Of a stretch of 64,000 nucleotides of DNA, positions 31,624 through 45,018 are shown one piece after another. The first letter of the stretch is position 1; the number at the start of each line of letters is the position of its first letter. This stretch comes from Paraglaciecola sp. 20A4. Lineage in GTDB: Bacteria; Pseudomonadota; Gammaproteobacteria; Enterobacterales; Alteromonadaceae. The DNA lies in assembly GCF_011378905.1 (NCBI RefSeq), contig NZ_WTPY01000007.1:109729-173728 (forward strand), written 5' to 3'. The notes beneath the pieces are model-generated. The model had not been told where the DNA came from and did not search any database. It saw nothing but the letters and a program-made list of their open reading frames with translations. The position numbers and the translations under genes were made by a program.

Positions 31624-33297
31624 ATGACTGAAAATTTTGCTCAACTATTTGAAGAAAGCTTAAAAGAAATCGAAACCCGTCCAGGTGCCATTGTTAAAGG
31701 TACTATCGTATCTATCGATAAAGACATCGTTTTAGTAGACGCAGGTTTGAAATCTGAAAGCGCTATCCCAGCGGAACAATTTCGCAATGCAGACGGCACA
31801 TTAGAAGTTGAAATCGGAGATGTAGTTGACGTTGCACTTGATGCAATTGAAGACGGTTTCGGCGAAACAATCTTGTCGCGCGAAAAAGCAAAACGTCACG
31901 AAGCCTGGGTTGAGCTAGAAAAAGCTTACGATGACAAAGAAACGATCAAAGGTGTTATCAATGGTAAAGTCAAAGGTGGCTTTACGGTTGAAGTGAATAC
32001 AGTTCGTGCATTCTTACCTGGTTCATTAGTAGACGTACGTCCAGTACGTGATACTACTCATCTTGAAGGTAAAGAACTGGAATTCAAAGTTATCAAGCTT
32101 GATGCTAAGCGTAACAACGTTGTTGTATCACGTCGTGCGGTTATTGAAGCAGAAAGCAGCGCAGAGCGCGATCAACTTCTTGCTAACCTTGAGGAAGGTC
32201 ATGAAGTTAAAGGTATCGTTAAGAACCTTACAGATTACGGTGCGTTCGTTGACCTTGGTGGTGTTGATGGTCTTCTACACATTACTGATATGGCTTGGAA
32301 ACGCGTTAAGCACCCAAGTGAAATCGTTAATGTTGGCGATGAAATCAACGTTAAAGTACTTAAGTTCGACAAAGAAAAATCTCGCGTTTCATTAGGTATG
32401 AAACAGATGGGCAACGATCCTTGGCAAGAAATTGCAGAACGTTACCCTGAAGGCTCTAAATTGAGCGGTGCAGTTACAAACTTAACTGACTACGGTTGTT
32501 TCGTTGAAATTGAAGACGGTGTTGAAGGTCTAGTTCACGTATCTGAAATGGATTGGACTAACAAAAACATTCACCCATCTAAAGTTGTTAACTTGGGTGA
32601 CACTGTTGAAGTTATGGTTCTTGAAATTGACGAAGAACGTCGTCGTATTTCTCTTGGTCTTAAACAATGTAAACCTAACCCTTGGGAAGAGTTTGCTAAG
32701 GCACAGAGCAAAGGCGATAAAGTTAGCGGTAAGATTAAATCTATCACTGACTTCGGTATCTTCATCGGTCTTGATGGCGGCATCGACGGCTTAGTACATT
32801 TATCTGACATTTCTTGGAACAAGACTGGCGAAGACGCTGTTCGTGAATACAAGAAAGGCGATGAAATTTCAGCTGTTGTTTTACAAGTTGACCCAGAGCG
32901 TGAGCGTATCTCTCTAGGTGTTAAACAGATTGAAGAAGATCCGTTTAATCAATATCTGACAGATACTAAGAAAGGTACTATCGTTATCGGTACTGTTACT
33001 GAAGTTGACGCGAAAGGCGTAACTGTTAAACTTGCAGAAGAAGTTGAAGGTTATATCCGCGCTACTGACTTGGCTCGTGAACGTGTTGAAGATGCATCAG
33101 AAGTCGCATCTGTAGGCGACGAAATCGAAGCTAAATTTATGGGCGTTGACCGTAAGAATCGCATCGTTAACTTGTCTGTTAAAGCGAAAGATCAAGCAGA
33201 TGAGAAAGAAGCACTTGACAAAGTTAACCAACAAGAAGATGTTGGGTTTGCTAACGCATTTGCAGAAGCCTTTAAAGCGGCGAAGAGCGAAGATTAA
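31624..33297 (+). CDS. rpsA: 30S ribosomal protein S1
   Basis: 557 residues from ATG 31624, exactly the E. coli length. Six S1 (OB-fold) repeats are visible, e.g. [63 protein letters not shown] and [22 protein letters not shown]1 brings mRNA to the ribosome. An in-frame start at 31546 would add 26 unrelated residues and lies in the leader. Confidence 0.97.
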   Translation: MTENFAQLFEESLKEIETRPGAIVKGTIVSIDKDIVLVDAGLKSESAIPAEQFRNADGTLEVEIGDVVDVALDAIEDGFGETILSREKAKRHEAWVELEKAYDDKETIKGVINGKVKGGFTVEVNTVRAFLPGSLVDVRPVRDTTHLEGKELEFKVIKLDAKRNNVVVSRRAVIEAESSAERDQLLANLEEGHEVKGIVKNLTDYGAFVDLGGVDGLLHITDMAWKRVKHPSEIVNVGDEINVKVLKFDKEKSRVSLGMKQMGNDPWQEIAERYPEGSKLSGAVTNLTDYGCFVEIEDGVEGLVHVSEMDWTNKNIHPSKVVNLGDTVEVMVLEIDEERRRISLGLKQCKPNPWEEFAKAQSKGDKVSGKIKSITDFGIFIGLDGGIDGLVHLSDISWNKTGEDAVREYKKGDEISAVVLQVDPERERISLGVKQIEEDPFNQYLTDTKKGTIVIGTVTEVDAKGVTVKLAEEVEGYIRATDLARERVEDASEVASVGDEIEAKFMGVDRKNRIVNLSVKAKDQADEKEALDKVNQQEDVGFANAFAEAFKAAKSED

Positions 33298-33368
33298 TCA
33301 GCTTAGGTGCGTGTTATGCGCACCGTTAGATTTTTCACAACGTACTTATATATTGAAGGAGAGTTTTA

Positions 33369-33659
33369 ATGACCAAGTCAGAACTTATCGAAAGACTAGC
33401 GGATAAAGCCCGTCACGTACCTTCAAGAGACGTTGAGTTGGCTATTAAGGAAATGTTAGAGCAAATGGCGCAAACCTTACAAAAAGGTGAGCGCATCGAA
33501 ATCCGCGGATTTGGAAGCTTTTCTCTGCATTACCGCGCACCTCGAGTAGGTCGTAATCCTAAAACGGGCGAGACAGTGGAGTTAGATGGTAAACATGTAC
33601 CTCACTTTAAACCCGGCAAAGAATTACGAGAGCGAGTCAACGAAGATTTAATTGCTTGA
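33369..33659 (+). CDS. ihfB: Integration host factor subunit beta
   Basis: 96 residues with full HU/IHF fold: [33 protein letters not shown] and [14 protein letters not shown] with the intercalating proline. Partner of IhfA at 214–510. Strong SD (GAAGGAG) before ATG. Follows rpsA as in E. coli and is closed by a terminator. Confidence 0.96.
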   Translation: MTKSELIERLADKARHVPSRDVELAIKEMLEQMAQTLQKGERIEIRGFGSFSLHYRAPRVGRNPKTGETVELDGKHVPHFKPGKELRERVNEDLIA

Positions 33660-33676
33660 TTTATCTATAAAACATC

Positions 33677-33707
33677 AAAACGGCACTCCAATTGGGGTGC
33701 CGTTTTT
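33677..33707 (+). terminator. Rho-independent terminator after ihfB
   Basis: Arms 33677–33689 and 33694–33706 pair over 13 bp with one G·U and a 4-nt loop, ending in Ts. Confidence 0.9.
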
Positions 33708-33822
33708 GTTAGAGTGTAGTAAATTATAAGTTACTACTAGCGAAGCTTAATTAAAGATACAATTAAACGCTTACTATCAGTAAATATTCCAATTCGAAAG
33801 CCCAATTAGGAGGCAAATAAGT

Positions 33823-34092
33823 ATGAAGTTCAAGGGATTACTATCTCTTATTGCTGTATTAGTCTTACTGTTAATTGGTGGCTTTATTGGTTCTCAAAAT
33901 ACCCACAGCGTAACGGTAAACTATATTGTAGCGCAAAGTGACCTACGTGTTTCCGTGCTTATGTTGATCCTCTTTTTATGCGGAGCAGTGCTCAGTACAA
34001 TGGTATTCCTATTGTATACGTTACGATTGAAGTGGCGAGTAGCAAGCTTGGAACGTCAACTTAAAAAATCTAATCGCGTTGATAATTCTTAA
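33823..34092 (+). CDS. lapA: Lipopolysaccharide assembly protein LapA
   Basis: 89 residues: two membrane segments (about 5–24 and 43–66) and a short basic cytoplasmic helix (LKWRVASLERQLKK). It matches LapA/YciS, the partner of LapB in LPS homeostasis. AGGAGG lies upstream of the ATG, and lapB begins 2 nt after the stop. Confidence 0.9.
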   Translation: MKFKGLLSLIAVLVLLLIGGFIGSQNTHSVTVNYIVAQSDLRVSVLMLILFLCGAVLSTMVFLLYTLRLKWRVASLERQLKKSNRVDNS

Positions 34093-34094
34093 TT

Positions 34095-35264
34095 ATGCTT
34101 GAATTGCTCTTTTTACTATTGCCCGTAGCCGCTGGTTATGGATGGGTGATGGGGCGTAATAGTGTTCGTCAAGCACAGCGTAAGCAATCCAGTATTTTAT
34201 CTAAGCACTATTATAAAGGCTTAAATTTTCTTCTGTCTGATGAGCCTGATAAGGCTGTCGATACGCTTATTAAAATGATCAATCTCGATAGTGATACGGT
34301 CGAAACCCATATTGCCATGGGCAAGTTTTTCCGACATCGTGGCGAGTTAGATCGCGCCATACGTGTACATCAAAATTTAGTTAGTAAAGAACAAATTTCT
34401 CCTACCCAGCGTGAATCAGCCCTTAAAGAGCTGGGCAAAGACTATGTATTAGCGGGCTTCTTAGAGCGCGCTGAAAATGCATTCCTGCAGTTACTTAATT
34501 CCGACAAACATTTTCTTGATGCTCAGCAACAGTTATTTGATATCTATCAGGCCACTAAAGAGTGGGGAAGAGGTATAGAACTCGCTGAAAACATGATGGA
34601 AAATAACGGCGATAGCGATGAATTATGCATTCGCATCTCACATTTCTACTGTGAACAAGCTGCTATTTATGTTCGAAAAGACGAAATTAATCTTGCAGAA
34701 AAGAATTTGCAAAAAGCCATTATGGCGGATCAGAATACAGTTAGACCTTGGTTAATGCTTGGGCAGATTGCCATAAGCCAAAAGCAGTACCAAACCGCGA
34801 TAGAGTATTTACAACAGATACCCCTGAGAGATATTTCTTGGCTTAGTGAAGCGGTGCCGTTGATCGAACAAAGTGCAGAAGCGCTGGGGGATATGACCCA
34901 GTTAGAAAAAATTCTAGATGAGTACTGGCAACAATGCGCGACGTCGTATTTAGCTAAAGTTAATTTAATGGCCCGCAAGGGAATGACCAAAGAAGCCGCC
35001 GACGTCTTGTTACAACAATTACGCCAGCATCCGACTATGAAAGGGTTTAAAACGCTTATGGGCTTGTATATAGAGCAGCAAGCCCCCTCTGAATCTATGA
35101 ATGGCTTAGTTCTATTAAAAGGGTTAGTCGAAGAGCAGATTAATCAGCGCCCCAAATACCGTTGCCATAGTTGCGGCTTCTCTGGACGACAGATTCATTG
35201 GCTGTGTCCATCATGTAAAAAGTGGGGACAGGTCAAACCGATTAAAGGCTTAGACGGAGAGTAA
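34095..35264 (+). CDS. lapB: Lipopolysaccharide assembly protein LapB
   Basis: 389 residues (E. coli 389): N-terminal membrane anchor (LELLFLLLPVAAGYGWVMG), a series of TPR repeats, and a C-terminal rubredoxin-type metal site with Cys pairs in YRCHSCGFSG and WLCPSCKKWG. LapB couples LpxC degradation by FtsH to LPS export. Operon lapA–lapB–pyrF. Confidence 0.95.
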   Translation: MLELLFLLLPVAAGYGWVMGRNSVRQAQRKQSSILSKHYYKGLNFLLSDEPDKAVDTLIKMINLDSDTVETHIAMGKFFRHRGELDRAIRVHQNLVSKEQISPTQRESALKELGKDYVLAGFLERAENAFLQLLNSDKHFLDAQQQLFDIYQATKEWGRGIELAENMMENNGDSDELCIRISHFYCEQAAIYVRKDEINLAEKNLQKAIMADQNTVRPWLMLGQIAISQKQYQTAIEYLQQIPLRDISWLSEAVPLIEQSAEALGDMTQLEKILDEYWQQCATSYLAKVNLMARKGMTKEAADVLLQQLRQHPTMKGFKTLMGLYIEQQAPSESMNGLVLLKGLVEEQINQRPKYRCHSCGFSGRQIHWLCPSCKKWGQVKPIKGLDGE

Positions 35265-35270
35265 GAGTTA

Positions 35271-35966
35271 ATGCAAGATCCTAAAGTGGTTATCGCCCTC
35301 GATTTTGATGTAAAAAAACAAGCGTTAGATTTTGTAGATAAGATAGACCCGTCTCAGTGTCGCCTTAAAGTAGGCAAAGAAATGTTTACCTATTTCGGCC
35401 CGGAATTTGTTCGAACATTAGTCGCTAAGAAATTCGATGTTTTCCTCGACCTTAAATTCCATGATATTCCTAATACTGTTGCTAAAGCTTGTATAGCGGC
35501 AGCTGATCTAGGGGTGTGGATGGTTAACGTCCATGCATCCGGTGGCGAGAAAATGATGTGTCATGCAAAAGAAGCATTGCTTCAATTTGGCGCTAACAAA
35601 CCTCATCTTATCGCGGTAACAGTACTAACGAGTATGGACCAGCATCAACTGACACAAATTGGCATTAATTCAACCCCTATGGAACATGTGCTTAGACTTG
35701 CTTCGTTAACGAAACAAGCTGGCTTAGACGGTGTTGTATGCTCAGCTCAAGAAGCAGAAGTATTAAAGCAAACCCTCGGTAAAGACTTTATGTTAGTCAC
35801 ACCAGGTATACGTCCAGTAGGTTCAGATGTAGGAGATCAAAAGCGTGTAATGACGCCTCAGGAAGCAATGCGTGTTGGGGTGGATTATATGGTGATTGGC
35901 CGACCGATAACTCAAGCAGCGGATCCCGTTGCAGCCCTTGAATCGATAAACGCTTCTATCCGTTAG
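35271..35966 (+). CDS. pyrF: Orotidine 5'-phosphate decarboxylase
   Basis: 231 residues. Catalyses OMP to UMP, the last step of UMP synthesis. Catalytic Lys/Asp array is in [17 protein letters not shown]; the phosphate site is [22 protein letters not shown] and VIGRPITQA. Starts 6 nt after lapB. Confidence 0.96.
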   Translation: MQDPKVVIALDFDVKKQALDFVDKIDPSQCRLKVGKEMFTYFGPEFVRTLVAKKFDVFLDLKFHDIPNTVAKACIAAADLGVWMVNVHASGGEKMMCHAKEALLQFGANKPHLIAVTVLTSMDQHQLTQIGINSTPMEHVLRLASLTKQAGLDGVVCSAQEAEVLKQTLGKDFMLVTPGIRPVGSDVGDQKRVMTPQEAMRVGVDYMVIGRPITQAADPVAALESINASIR

Positions 35967-35998
35967 TGAGCAAACTCGTTTAAACGTTTTTTAAAGAC

Positions 35999-36029
35999 TA
36001 AAAAGGGCACTTCACGAGTGCCCTTTTTT
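35999..36029 (+). terminator. Terminator between pyrF and ald
   Basis: AAAAGGGCACT pairs with AGTGCCCTTTT around a TCACG loop. A/T tracts on both sides make it likely to work for both convergent genes. Confidence 0.85.
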
Positions 36030-36060
36030 ATATTAGCAAGACTGAGTCTTAGCCTTAACG

Positions 36061-37191
36061 TTAAGCGTTTAAAGCTGTTTTAGGATCGGTATACGTCAAG
36101 CCTAAAGATTTTCCTAATGCATCTACAACCGCTTTATAGGTTACTTTGCCTTCATGTACATTTAAGCCATTTAATAGATGAGCGTCATCTAACATAGCCT
36201 GCTTCGGTCCTTTATTAGCTAAAGCGAGTCCGAAGGGTAGGGTGGCGTTGTTTAAGGCCATAGTCGAAGTCCGTGCTACGCCGCCTGGCATGTTAGCCAC
36301 GCAGTAATGAACCACGCCATCTACAATGTAAACAGGATCTTGATGGGTCGTAGCTTTTGACGTTTCAAAACAACCGCCTTGATCGATAGCCACATCGACT
36401 ACAACCGAACCTTCTTTCATATTTTTAACATGTTCAGCAGTCAGCAATTTAGGTGCTGTAGCACCTGGCACCAATACAGCGCCTACCACTAGATCGGCTT
36501 TAGAAGAGTAATGTTCAATTGCATCAACCGTAGAAAATACAGTCTTAACACGTCCGTCAAAAATATCATCTAATTCACGTAAACGCGGTAACGAACGATC
36601 TAAAATTGTCACATCTGCACCTAATCCTAGTGCCATTTTAGCGGAATTTGTACCCACCACACCACCACCGATAATAAGCACTTTACCAGGTGCAACACCA
36701 GGTACGCCACCGAGTAAAGTACCGCTGCCGCCTTGGGCTTTTTCTAAATAATGTGCGCCAGCTTGAACGGCCATACGTCCAGCTACTTCGCTCATAGGAG
36801 CCAATAAAGGCAATGCGTTGCGGTTATCGGTTACGGTTTCGTAAGCGATACAGGTTGCACCAGATTCAATTAACAACTGAGTTTGTTTGGGATCAGGAGC
36901 AAGGTGTAAATAGGTATATAGGGTTTGTCCTTTACGTAGCATTTTGCATTCAATTTCTTGAGGCTCTTTAACTTTAACGATCATTTCGGCTTTGGCAAAA
37001 ACGGTCGCTGCGTCAGGCGCAATTTGCGCACCTGCAGCAATATAATCTTCGTTCGGAAAGCCAATTGACGTACCCGCATCGTCTTGAACCAACACTTGAT
37101 GGCCGTGAATAATAAATTCTTTTACTGCTGCAGGTGTCAGACCTACGCGGTATTCATGATTTTTAATTTCTTTCGGTACACCAATTAGCAT
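36061..37191 (-). CDS. ald: Alanine dehydrogenase
   Basis: 376 residues; NAD-dependent interconversion of L-alanine and pyruvate plus ammonia. It shows the N-terminal [20 protein letters not shown], catalytic Lys/His region ([15 protein letters not shown]) and Rossmann motif [22 protein letters not shown]. Divergent from an Lrp-family regulator, which commonly controls ald. Confidence 0.95.
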   Translation of the reverse strand: MLIGVPKEIKNHEYRVGLTPAAVKEFIIHGHQVLVQDDAGTSIGFPNEDYIAAGAQIAPDAATVFAKAEMIVKVKEPQEIECKMLRKGQTLYTYLHLAPDPKQTQLLIESGATCIAYETVTDNRNALPLLAPMSEVAGRMAVQAGAHYLEKAQGGSGTLLGGVPGVAPGKVLIIGGGVVGTNSAKMALGLGADVTILDRSLPRLRELDDIFDGRVKTVFSTVDAIEHYSSKADLVVGAVLVPGATAPKLLTAEHVKNMKEGSVVVDVAIDQGGCFETSKATTHQDPVYIVDGVVHYCVANMPGGVARTSTMALNNATLPFGLALANKGPKQAMLDDAHLLNGLNVHEGKVTYKAVVDALGKSLGLTYTDPKTALNA

Positions 37192-37227
37192 AAATAAACC
37201 TTTTAAACGTTAAGAGTAATAATAAAA

Positions 37228-37248
37228 TGCGCAAGTGCACAATGCGCA
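37228..37248. promoter_or_regulatory. TGCGCA-flanked imperfect palindrome in the ald–lrp gap
   Basis: TGCGCA at 37228 and again at 37243 flank GTGCAC. It lies 37 bp upstream of the ald start and 92 bp from lrp, where an operator would be expected. It does not match the E. coli Lrp consensus well. Confidence 0.35.
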
Positions 37249-37339
37249 AAGTATAAAGTAAGCGCCAAAGAAAATTATTCTGAAGATTAAAGTCTTTAAG
37301 TATAAAATACCGATAAATATCAAAAATGCAGAATTTTAT

Positions 37340-37825
37340 ATGTTGATAAAAACCCCAAAACATCTTGATAGAATTGATCGTAATATTCTAAGTGAACTTC
37401 AGAAGAACGGAAGACTATCAAATATCGACTTAGCAACTAAAGTTGGACTTAGCGCAAGCCCTTGTTTAGAAAGAGTTAAGCGTTTAGAGAATCAAGGTTA
37501 TATATTGGGCTACCACGCCAAAGTTGATCCTCATAAATTGGGTGCCGCGATGCTGGTATTTGTTGAAATTACGTTGGTAAAAACGTCACCAGATATTTTT
37601 GAGCTATTTTCTGCTGCAGTCAAACAGCACGAAGATATCCAAGAGTGCCATTTGGTATCTGGGAATTTCGATTTTTTACTCAAGGCCAGAGTCGCTGATA
37701 TGTCGACTTATCGAAAATTACTCGGTGATACGTTGCTGCGATTACCGGGGGTGAATGAATCGCGAACTTATGTCGTTATGGAAGAAGTTAAAGACACCAC
37801 CATAGTGAAAATTAATCAACGTTGA
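37340..37825 (+). CDS. lrp: Leucine-responsive regulatory protein Lrp (AsnC family)
   Basis: 161 residues: N-terminal winged helix-turn-helix (LDRIDRNILSELQKNGRLSNIDLATKVGLSASPCLERVKRLE) and C-terminal RAM/ACT effector domain (ECHLVSGNFDFLLKARVADM). Very close to E. coli Lrp in the DNA-reading helix. Its position opposite ald suggests it controls alanine catabolism as well as acting globally. Confidence 0.93.
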   Translation: MLIKTPKHLDRIDRNILSELQKNGRLSNIDLATKVGLSASPCLERVKRLENQGYILGYHAKVDPHKLGAAMLVFVEITLVKTSPDIFELFSAAVKQHEDIQECHLVSGNFDFLLKARVADMSTYRKLLGDTLLRLPGVNESRTYVVMEEVKDTTIVKINQR

Positions 37826-37894
37826 GCTCATCGTGAGCAGATTGTTCAATTACTGTGCATAAGGGCGTCGTCGGCTAGGATTTTTCGCTAAGCA

Positions 37895-37910
37895 CTGGTA
37901 TCTTATACAG
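37895..37910 (+). promoter_or_regulatory. Putative LexA (SOS) box upstream of ftsK
   Basis: CTGGTATCTTATACAG has the CTG-N10-CAG frame and an AT-rich centre close to the consensus CTGTATATATATACAG. It lies 39 bp before the ftsK ATG. E. coli ftsK is also known as the SOS gene dinH, which supports the call. Confidence 0.55.
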
Positions 37911-37949
37911 CTAATTTTACGTGGTAACCCTAAGTTGAAAGAAAACCCT

Positions 37950-40487
37950 ATGGCAAGACTCACTGGTATCCAACGGATCATGGAAGTAGGCATGATGCTC
38001 AGTTGCGCATTTGCTTTTTTCTTGTTGCTCGCATTGGCTTCTTTTAATCCGGCAGATCCCAGCTGGAGCCAAGCAGGCTTACAAGGCGATATCCACAATT
38101 GGGTGGGGGCAATTGGCGCTTGGTTAGCTGATATTTTATTTTTTACATTCGGTTATATAGCCTATATTTTTCCGTTTACCGCCGCTTTTGCTGGTTGGTT
38201 TATGTTCCAGCAGCGCAAACGTATTTCTGAATTTGATTACCTTACTATCGGCTTACGTATTCTAGGCTTGTTACTGGCCCTCGTGGGGGCTGCAGGTATC
38301 GCAAGTCTTAATTTTAACGATTTATTTTATTTTTCAGCCGGCGGGATGCTCGGTGATGTGATCAGTTCGTCACTTCTACCTTATCTAAATTTTGCCGGTA
38401 CTGTACTGATTTTATTAAGTTTGTTCTGTACTGGCTTTACATTCTTAACCGGTATTTCTTGGTTGACTGTAGTGGACAAAACAGGCGCTTTAGCCATTGC
38501 ATTTGCGACGGGCGCATGGACCTTACCCAAAAAAATCCAAGAAGCACCCATTTTACGTCTCGGTTTCAATCGGGCTGAAAAAACAGATGCTCAAGACAAT
38601 ACTGCGGCAGACCCTAACAACACCGACAGCCACCCACCGGCTTATAGTTACGCCAAAGAACGGGTTGAGCCAAAAGTATCGGCCTTTGATGAAGCCAAGC
38701 AGCAGCCAAGTTTTAGTATTCCCCAAGAGGTGTTGTTAGACCCAGAACCTAAGTCGGATGACGCAAGTCTTATCTCTATTAGCGAACTACGCGATAAAAT
38801 CGGCTTTGGTCGCAAAAAGAAAGCACCAGAGGAGGAAGAAGAAAATACCTCCAACGATCCAGTTGAGGACACGAGTGCGACAGTGAATAGCACCAGTGCT
38901 AATAATACTGTGCAAGTCTCTGATGATGTTAAAGCAGCAGCTGAGTTACGCGCAGCTGAAAAGGTGGAAGCGGATGCTGCAGCTGCGGCACATGCACCAA
39001 TGCCTTCATTTGATTTACTGCAACGTGCAGATAAAATCAAAAATCCAATAACACCTGAAGAACTAGAGATGGTTTCTCGATTACTAGAAGAGAAGCTCAA
39101 AGATTTTAATATAGATGCCCACGTAGTCGGAGTGTATCCAGGCCCGGTTATTACCCGTTTTGAAATGGACTTAGCGCCAGGTGTTAAGGTAAGTAAAATA
39201 ACGGGTTTATCAAAAGATCTAGCCCGAGCGATGTCTGCTATTTCGGTGCGGGTAGTAGAGGTTATTCCAGGTAAATCCGTTATCGGGTTGGAATTACCAA
39301 ACAAAAAACGCGATATGGTGCGCTTGAGTGAGGTGATTAGTTGCGACGCCTTTCAAACTGCCGAATCTGATTTAACGATGGTATTAGGTGCGGATATTTC
39401 AGGCAAGCCGGTTATTGTTGATTTGGCTAAGATGCCCCATTTATTGGTCGCGGGTACCACGGGCTCAGGTAAATCTGTCGGCGTTAACGTGATGATCTTA
39501 AGTTTACTCTATAAATCAACGCCTGAAGACGTGCGTATGATTATGATCGACCCGAAAATGCTCGAATTATCAGTGTATGAGGGGATTCCACATCTGCTAG
39601 CTGAAGTCGTTACCGATATGAAAGAAGCCGCTAATGCGCTGCGCTGGTGCGTGGGGGAAATGGAACGTCGCTATCGTTTGATGTCAGCATTAGGTGTACG
39701 TAACCTTAAAGGTTATAACGCGAAAGTGAAGCAAGCCATAGCGGACGGTCAACCCATAAAAGATCCCCTTTGGAAGTCAGAAGAGAGCATGCTCACCGAA
39801 GCGCCTGATCTTGAAAAACTGCCTGCGATAGTGGTTATCGTAGATGAGTTCGCCGATATGATGATGATTGTTGGCAAAAAAGTGGAAGAACTGATTGCTC
39901 GAATTGCCCAAAAAGCGCGAGCGGCCGGAATTCATCTTATCTTGGCAACTCAGCGGCCTTCGGTTGACGTCATTACAGGCTTGATTAAAGCCAATATACC
40001 GACCCGTATTGCCTTTCAAGTATCCTCTAAAATTGACTCCCGCACCATACTCGATCAGCAAGGCGCTGAAGCGTTATTAGGTATGGGAGACATGTTATAT
40101 TTACCACCTGGCACAGGCGTGCCAACGCGTGTGCATGGCGCGTTTGTTGATGACCACGAAGTACACGCAGTCGTAGCCGATTGGAAAAACCGCGGTGCGC
40201 CGCAATATATTGATGAAATATTAAATGGTGATGCAAGCGCTGAGGTTTTACTCCCCGGCGAACAGCCAGAAGGGGTTGATCAGGAATTTGACGTGTTTTA
40301 CGACGAAGCAGTTTCTTTTGTGACTGAATCACGCAGAGCGTCGGTATCCAGTGTGCAGCGTAAATTCAGAATTGGTTACAATCGAGCGGCGCGTCTTGTC
40401 GAACAAATGGAACAGAGCGGTGTCGTAACTCCGCCTGGCCACAACGGTAATCGTGAGGTGCTTGCGCCTCCACCACCAAGAGATTAA
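37950..40487 (+). CDS. ftsK: DNA translocase FtsK
   Basis: About 845 residues. Four or more N-terminal membrane helices (residues about 15–185) place it at the septum, then an acidic Glu/Ala-rich linker much shorter than in E. coli, then the RecA-like motor with Walker [13 protein letters not shown] (about residue 505) and Walker [13 protein letters not shown], and the C-terminal gamma winged helix ([27 protein letters not shown]) that reads KOPS and activates XerCD. ATG 37950 was chosen; a TTG at 37935 is in frame. A LexA-like box lies upstream. Confidence 0.95.
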   Translation: MARLTGIQRIMEVGMMLSCAFAFFLLLALASFNPADPSWSQAGLQGDIHNWVGAIGAWLADILFFTFGYIAYIFPFTAAFAGWFMFQQRKRISEFDYLTIGLRILGLLLALVGAAGIASLNFNDLFYFSAGGMLGDVISSSLLPYLNFAGTVLILLSLFCTGFTFLTGISWLTVVDKTGALAIAFATGAWTLPKKIQEAPILRLGFNRAEKTDAQDNTAADPNNTDSHPPAYSYAKERVEPKVSAFDEAKQQPSFSIPQEVLLDPEPKSDDASLISISELRDKIGFGRKKKAPEEEEENTSNDPVEDTSATVNSTSANNTVQVSDDVKAAAELRAAEKVEADAAAAAHAPMPSFDLLQRADKIKNPITPEELEMVSRLLEEKLKDFNIDAHVVGVYPGPVITRFEMDLAPGVKVSKITGLSKDLARAMSAISVRVVEVIPGKSVIGLELPNKKRDMVRLSEVISCDAFQTAESDLTMVLGADISGKPVIVDLAKMPHLLVAGTTGSGKSVGVNVMILSLLYKSTPEDVRMIMIDPKMLELSVYEGIPHLLAEVVTDMKEAANALRWCVGEMERRYRLMSALGVRNLKGYNAKVKQAIADGQPIKDPLWKSEESMLTEAPDLEKLPAIVVIVDEFADMMMIVGKKVEELIARIAQKARAAGIHLILATQRPSVDVITGLIKANIPTRIAFQVSSKIDSRTILDQQGAEALLGMGDMLYLPPGTGVPTRVHGAFVDDHEVHAVVADWKNRGAPQYIDEILNGDASAEVLLPGEQPEGVDQEFDVFYDEAVSFVTESRRASVSSVQRKFRIGYNRAARLVEQMEQSGVVTPPGHNGNREVLAPPPPRD

Positions 40488-40541
40488 TTTATGATAGGTT
40501 TTCAACATGCCACGTTCGGCTTAAAACACTTTAAAGGCGGA

Positions 40542-41153
40542 ATGATAAAAACGGCGTTTATATTATTCGCGTTCAATGCATCATTCAATGCACAAGCGCA
40601 GCAATCTGATGTAGATATGCTTAAAAGCCGCTTGCAAACGTTACATAATTTCAGTGCCTCTTTCACACAAAAAGTGACCGATGCAAATCACGAAATATTG
40701 CAAGAAGCGACAGGCGTGATAAAGCTAAAACAACCTAATAAGTTGTATTGGGAGTTGAACCCGCCCAATGAAAATATACTTATCGCGGATGGCACAACAT
40801 TGTGGAATATTGATCCCTTTGTTGAGCAAGTAACTGCCATTAATCAAGAGCAAGCCGTGGCCAACAACCCGCTTATATTACTGACGCAGCCTAACAGTGC
40901 CGCTTGGGAAGATTTTACCGTGTCCCATAGTAATGATACGTTTCGTATTGATGCTAAAAACGCTGATTCGGCCGTTCGTTCATTGGTTCTTGTTTTTGAA
41001 AATGACCAGTTAAACTCAATGAGTATGCAAGACAGCCAACAACAAATCAGCGATCTTTATTTTAATGATATTCAACAAAATAAGACTATCAGCGAAAATA
41101 TTTTCAGCTTCAGTTTACCCCAAGGGTACGATTTGGACGATCAGCGTAACTAA
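40542..41153 (+). CDS. lolA: Outer-membrane lipoprotein carrier protein LolA
   Basis: LolA carries lipoproteins across the periplasm from LolCDE to LolB. From ATG 40542 the product is 203 residues, the E. coli length, with a signal peptide ([19 protein letters not shown]) and the LolA fold ([35 protein letters not shown]). GGCGG lies just upstream; an in-frame ATG at 40491 would lengthen the leader by 17 residues. The stop overlaps the rarA start by one base. Confidence 0.93.
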   Translation: MIKTAFILFAFNASFNAQAQQSDVDMLKSRLQTLHNFSASFTQKVTDANHEILQEATGVIKLKQPNKLYWELNPPNENILIADGTTLWNIDPFVEQVTAINQEQAVANNPLILLTQPNSAAWEDFTVSHSNDTFRIDAKNADSAVRSLVLVFENDQLNSMSMQDSQQQISDLYFNDIQQNKTISENIFSFSLPQGYDLDDQRN

Positions 41154-42490
41154 TGTCTGACGGATTCGATTTTAGCCATGAAGATGTGCAAGATTTTGCG
41201 CCATTAGCTGCCAGAATGCGGCCACAGAATATCGCACAATATTTTGGTCAACAGCACATAGTAGGTGAGGGTAAGCCATTACGCAGTGCTATTGAGCGTG
41301 GTCAGTGTCATTCGATGATACTGTGGGGGCCGCCAGGGACGGGTAAAACGACCCTTGCTGAAATTATAGCGCTGCATTGTGATGCGCATATAGAGCGGAT
41401 TTCCGCTGTGACATCGGGTGTCAAAGACATTCGCAGTGCCATTGAGAAAGCCAAGCAAAATGCTCTCAGTCAAGCTAAGCGTACGATCTTATTTGTTGAC
41501 GAAGTTCACCGATTTAATAAAAGCCAACAAGACGCCTTCTTACCTTTTATTGAAGACGGTACGATTACGTTTATCGGCGCAACCACCGAAAATCCCTCGT
41601 TCGAGCTAAATGGCGCCTTATTATCACGGGCCCGCGTGTATGTGTTGAAATCTCTCACAACCGACGACCTTATCGATATTGCCAAGCGCGCCTTAACCGA
41701 TAAGAAGCGTGGCTTAGGGACTTTAGCCCTAAAAATTGAAGACAATGGTTTAGCGTTATTGAGTGAATTAGCCGGCGGTGACGCTAGGCGGTTATTAAAT
41801 TATATTGAATTGGCCGCGGACTTTTCATCACAAGGCTATATTACACTTGAGGCAATTAAAGAAGCCGTAGGCGAAAAAGTTGCACAGTACGATAAAGGCG
41901 GAGACAAATTTTATGATCTTATTTCAGCCTTTCATAAATCTGTGCGAGGATCTGCCCCTGATGCGGCCTTATATTGGTATGCCCGAATGTTAAACGCGGG
42001 GTGCGATCCATTGTATATAGCACGGCGATTACTGGCCATTTCCACTGAGGACATTGGTAATGCCGATCCAAGAGCGATGCAAGTATGCTTAAACGCGTGG
42101 GATATCTTTCAGCGCGTAGGGCCAGCAGAAGGTGAGCGAGCGATTGCCCAAGCGACTTTGTATTGTGCAAGTGCTGCAAAAAGTAATGCGGTCTATACGG
42201 CATTTAAGCAGGCTATGAATGATGCTAGAACACTGCCCGATTATGAAGTACCAAGTCACTTGCGTAATGCGCCTACCAAATTAATGAAAGAAATGGGATT
42301 TGGTGAAGGATATCGTTATGCTCATGACGAACCCAATGCGTTTGCCGCAGGTGAGAATTATCTTCCACCGGAGATGGGCACAACACAATATTACCAACCC
42401 AACGAGAGAGGCCTTGAAATTAAGCTCAAAGCCAAATTAGATTATTTAGCTGATTTGAATAACCAAAGCGCTTATAAAAGGTACAAATAA
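41153..42490 (+). CDS. rarA: Replication-associated recombination protein RarA
   Basis: 445-residue AAA+ ATPase of the RarA/MgsA/WRNIP1 family, which acts at stalled forks. Walker A is [12 protein letters not shown] (about residue 58), Walker [11 protein letters not shown], sensor 1 [12 protein letters not shown], with C-terminal tetramerisation domain ([38 protein letters not shown]). Coupled to lolA by overlap. Confidence 0.95.
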   Translation: MSDGFDFSHEDVQDFAPLAARMRPQNIAQYFGQQHIVGEGKPLRSAIERGQCHSMILWGPPGTGKTTLAEIIALHCDAHIERISAVTSGVKDIRSAIEKAKQNALSQAKRTILFVDEVHRFNKSQQDAFLPFIEDGTITFIGATTENPSFELNGALLSRARVYVLKSLTTDDLIDIAKRALTDKKRGLGTLALKIEDNGLALLSELAGGDARRLLNYIELAADFSSQGYITLEAIKEAVGEKVAQYDKGGDKFYDLISAFHKSVRGSAPDAALYWYARMLNAGCDPLYIARRLLAISTEDIGNADPRAMQVCLNAWDIFQRVGPAEGERAIAQATLYCASAAKSNAVYTAFKQAMNDARTLPDYEVPSHLRNAPTKLMKEMGFGEGYRYAHDEPNAFAAGENYLPPEMGTTQYYQPNERGLEIKLKAKLDYLADLNNQSAYKRYK

Positions 42491-44183
<1,693 letters not shown>

Positions 44184-44214
44184 GCGCAAGCTTGCAAGCC
44201 AGTTGAGTGAATAC

Positions 44215-44273
44215 AAAAAAGGGCGCGAATGATTACCTAATTGATTAGATAGGGTAATTACCGCGCTTTTTTT
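44215..44273 (+). terminator. Terminator after serS
   Basis: A long hairpin whose outer arms GGGCGCG and CGCGC pair, with a further TTACC/GGTAA inner stem, flanked by A and T tracts. Confidence 0.75.
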
Positions 44274-44318
44274 ATTTTTGATTTAAAATTTTTACTAAGC
44301 AAAATTAATCGTTGGGTT

Positions 44319-44657
44319 TTACAAACATTTAGCGGGTTTAGGTAAACCTGCTATTTTGGTTGCTTGTTTGGCTGGGCCTTTTTTAAATAGGCGGAACAAG
44401 TAACGGCTATTGGCCTTTTCAGGTCCAAATTTCAGCTGCATTGCTTTGACCAATGCTCGCATGGCTGGGCTCGTGTTGTATTCTAAGTAGAATTCCCGTA
44501 CAAAATTAACGACTTCCCAATGACTTTCTGTTAACTCTATACCTTCATCTGCAGCTAATAACGGCGCTAGACTGGGATGCCACTCATTAACGTCGAGTAA
44601 ATAGCCCGCCTTATCAACTAATATTTTTTTACCATCGTATTCTATAAAACCAGTCAC
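44319..44657 (-). CDS. tusE: Sulfurtransferase TusE (DsrC family)
   Basis: 112 residues, very similar to E. coli Tus[31 protein letters not shown] and the C-terminal [19 protein letters not shown] with the acceptor Cys next to last. TusE receives sulfur from TusBCD and passes it to MnmA for the 2-thiouridine of tRNA wobble bases. It follows tusB by 40 nt. Confidence 0.95.
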   Translation of the reverse strand: MTGFIEYDGKKILVDKAGYLLDVNEWHPSLAPLLAADEGIELTESHWEVVNFVREFYLEYNTSPAMRALVKAMQLKFGPEKANSRYLFRLFKKGPAKQATKIAGLPKPAKCL

Positions 44658-44697
44658 GTGTTTTAGTTTCCCCTTGGGTATTTAGTATGGTGTTGAA

Positions 44698-45018
44698 TCA
44701 CCAGCTTATCGATGCACTATGGCTTAGGGTCAACGTAACAAAATCTTCAACGTTTATACGCTTGATAAAGCGACTGCTGTTGTCCAAGATATCTTTTGAG
44801 CTATAACTACCTCTAGCCGTTATATCGTCTTCTAATGCGTAACACAGAACCTTTTTTGTTTTATACATACCGTCGAGCTTCGCTAACGTAGGCAAGTGAC
44901 TAACGCCATAAACACCATCTTGAATTAATATGATCCCATCATTTTGCGCACAGTGGTTAACGACAAGGTCAATCACATTAGCGCAATAAGGGCTACTACT
45001 GATGATATGCAATGTCAT
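44698..45018 (-). CDS. tusB: Sulfurtransferase complex subunit TusB
   Basis: 106 residues of the DsrH/TusB family (LHIISSSPYCANVIDLVV, ILIQDGVYGV). With TusC and TusD it forms the hexamer that relays persulfide sulfur from TusA to TusE. Its start shares a base with the tusC stop. Confidence 0.88.
   Translation of the reverse strand: MTLHIISSSPYCANVIDLVVNHCAQNDGIILIQDGVYGVSHLPTLAKLDGMYKTKKVLCYALEDDITARGSYSSKDILDNSSRFIKRINVEDFVTLTLSHSASISW

Noticed and set aside
42400..42490. Fluoride riboswitch before crcB
   Set aside because: crcB starts directly at the rarA stop; the upstream DNA is coding.
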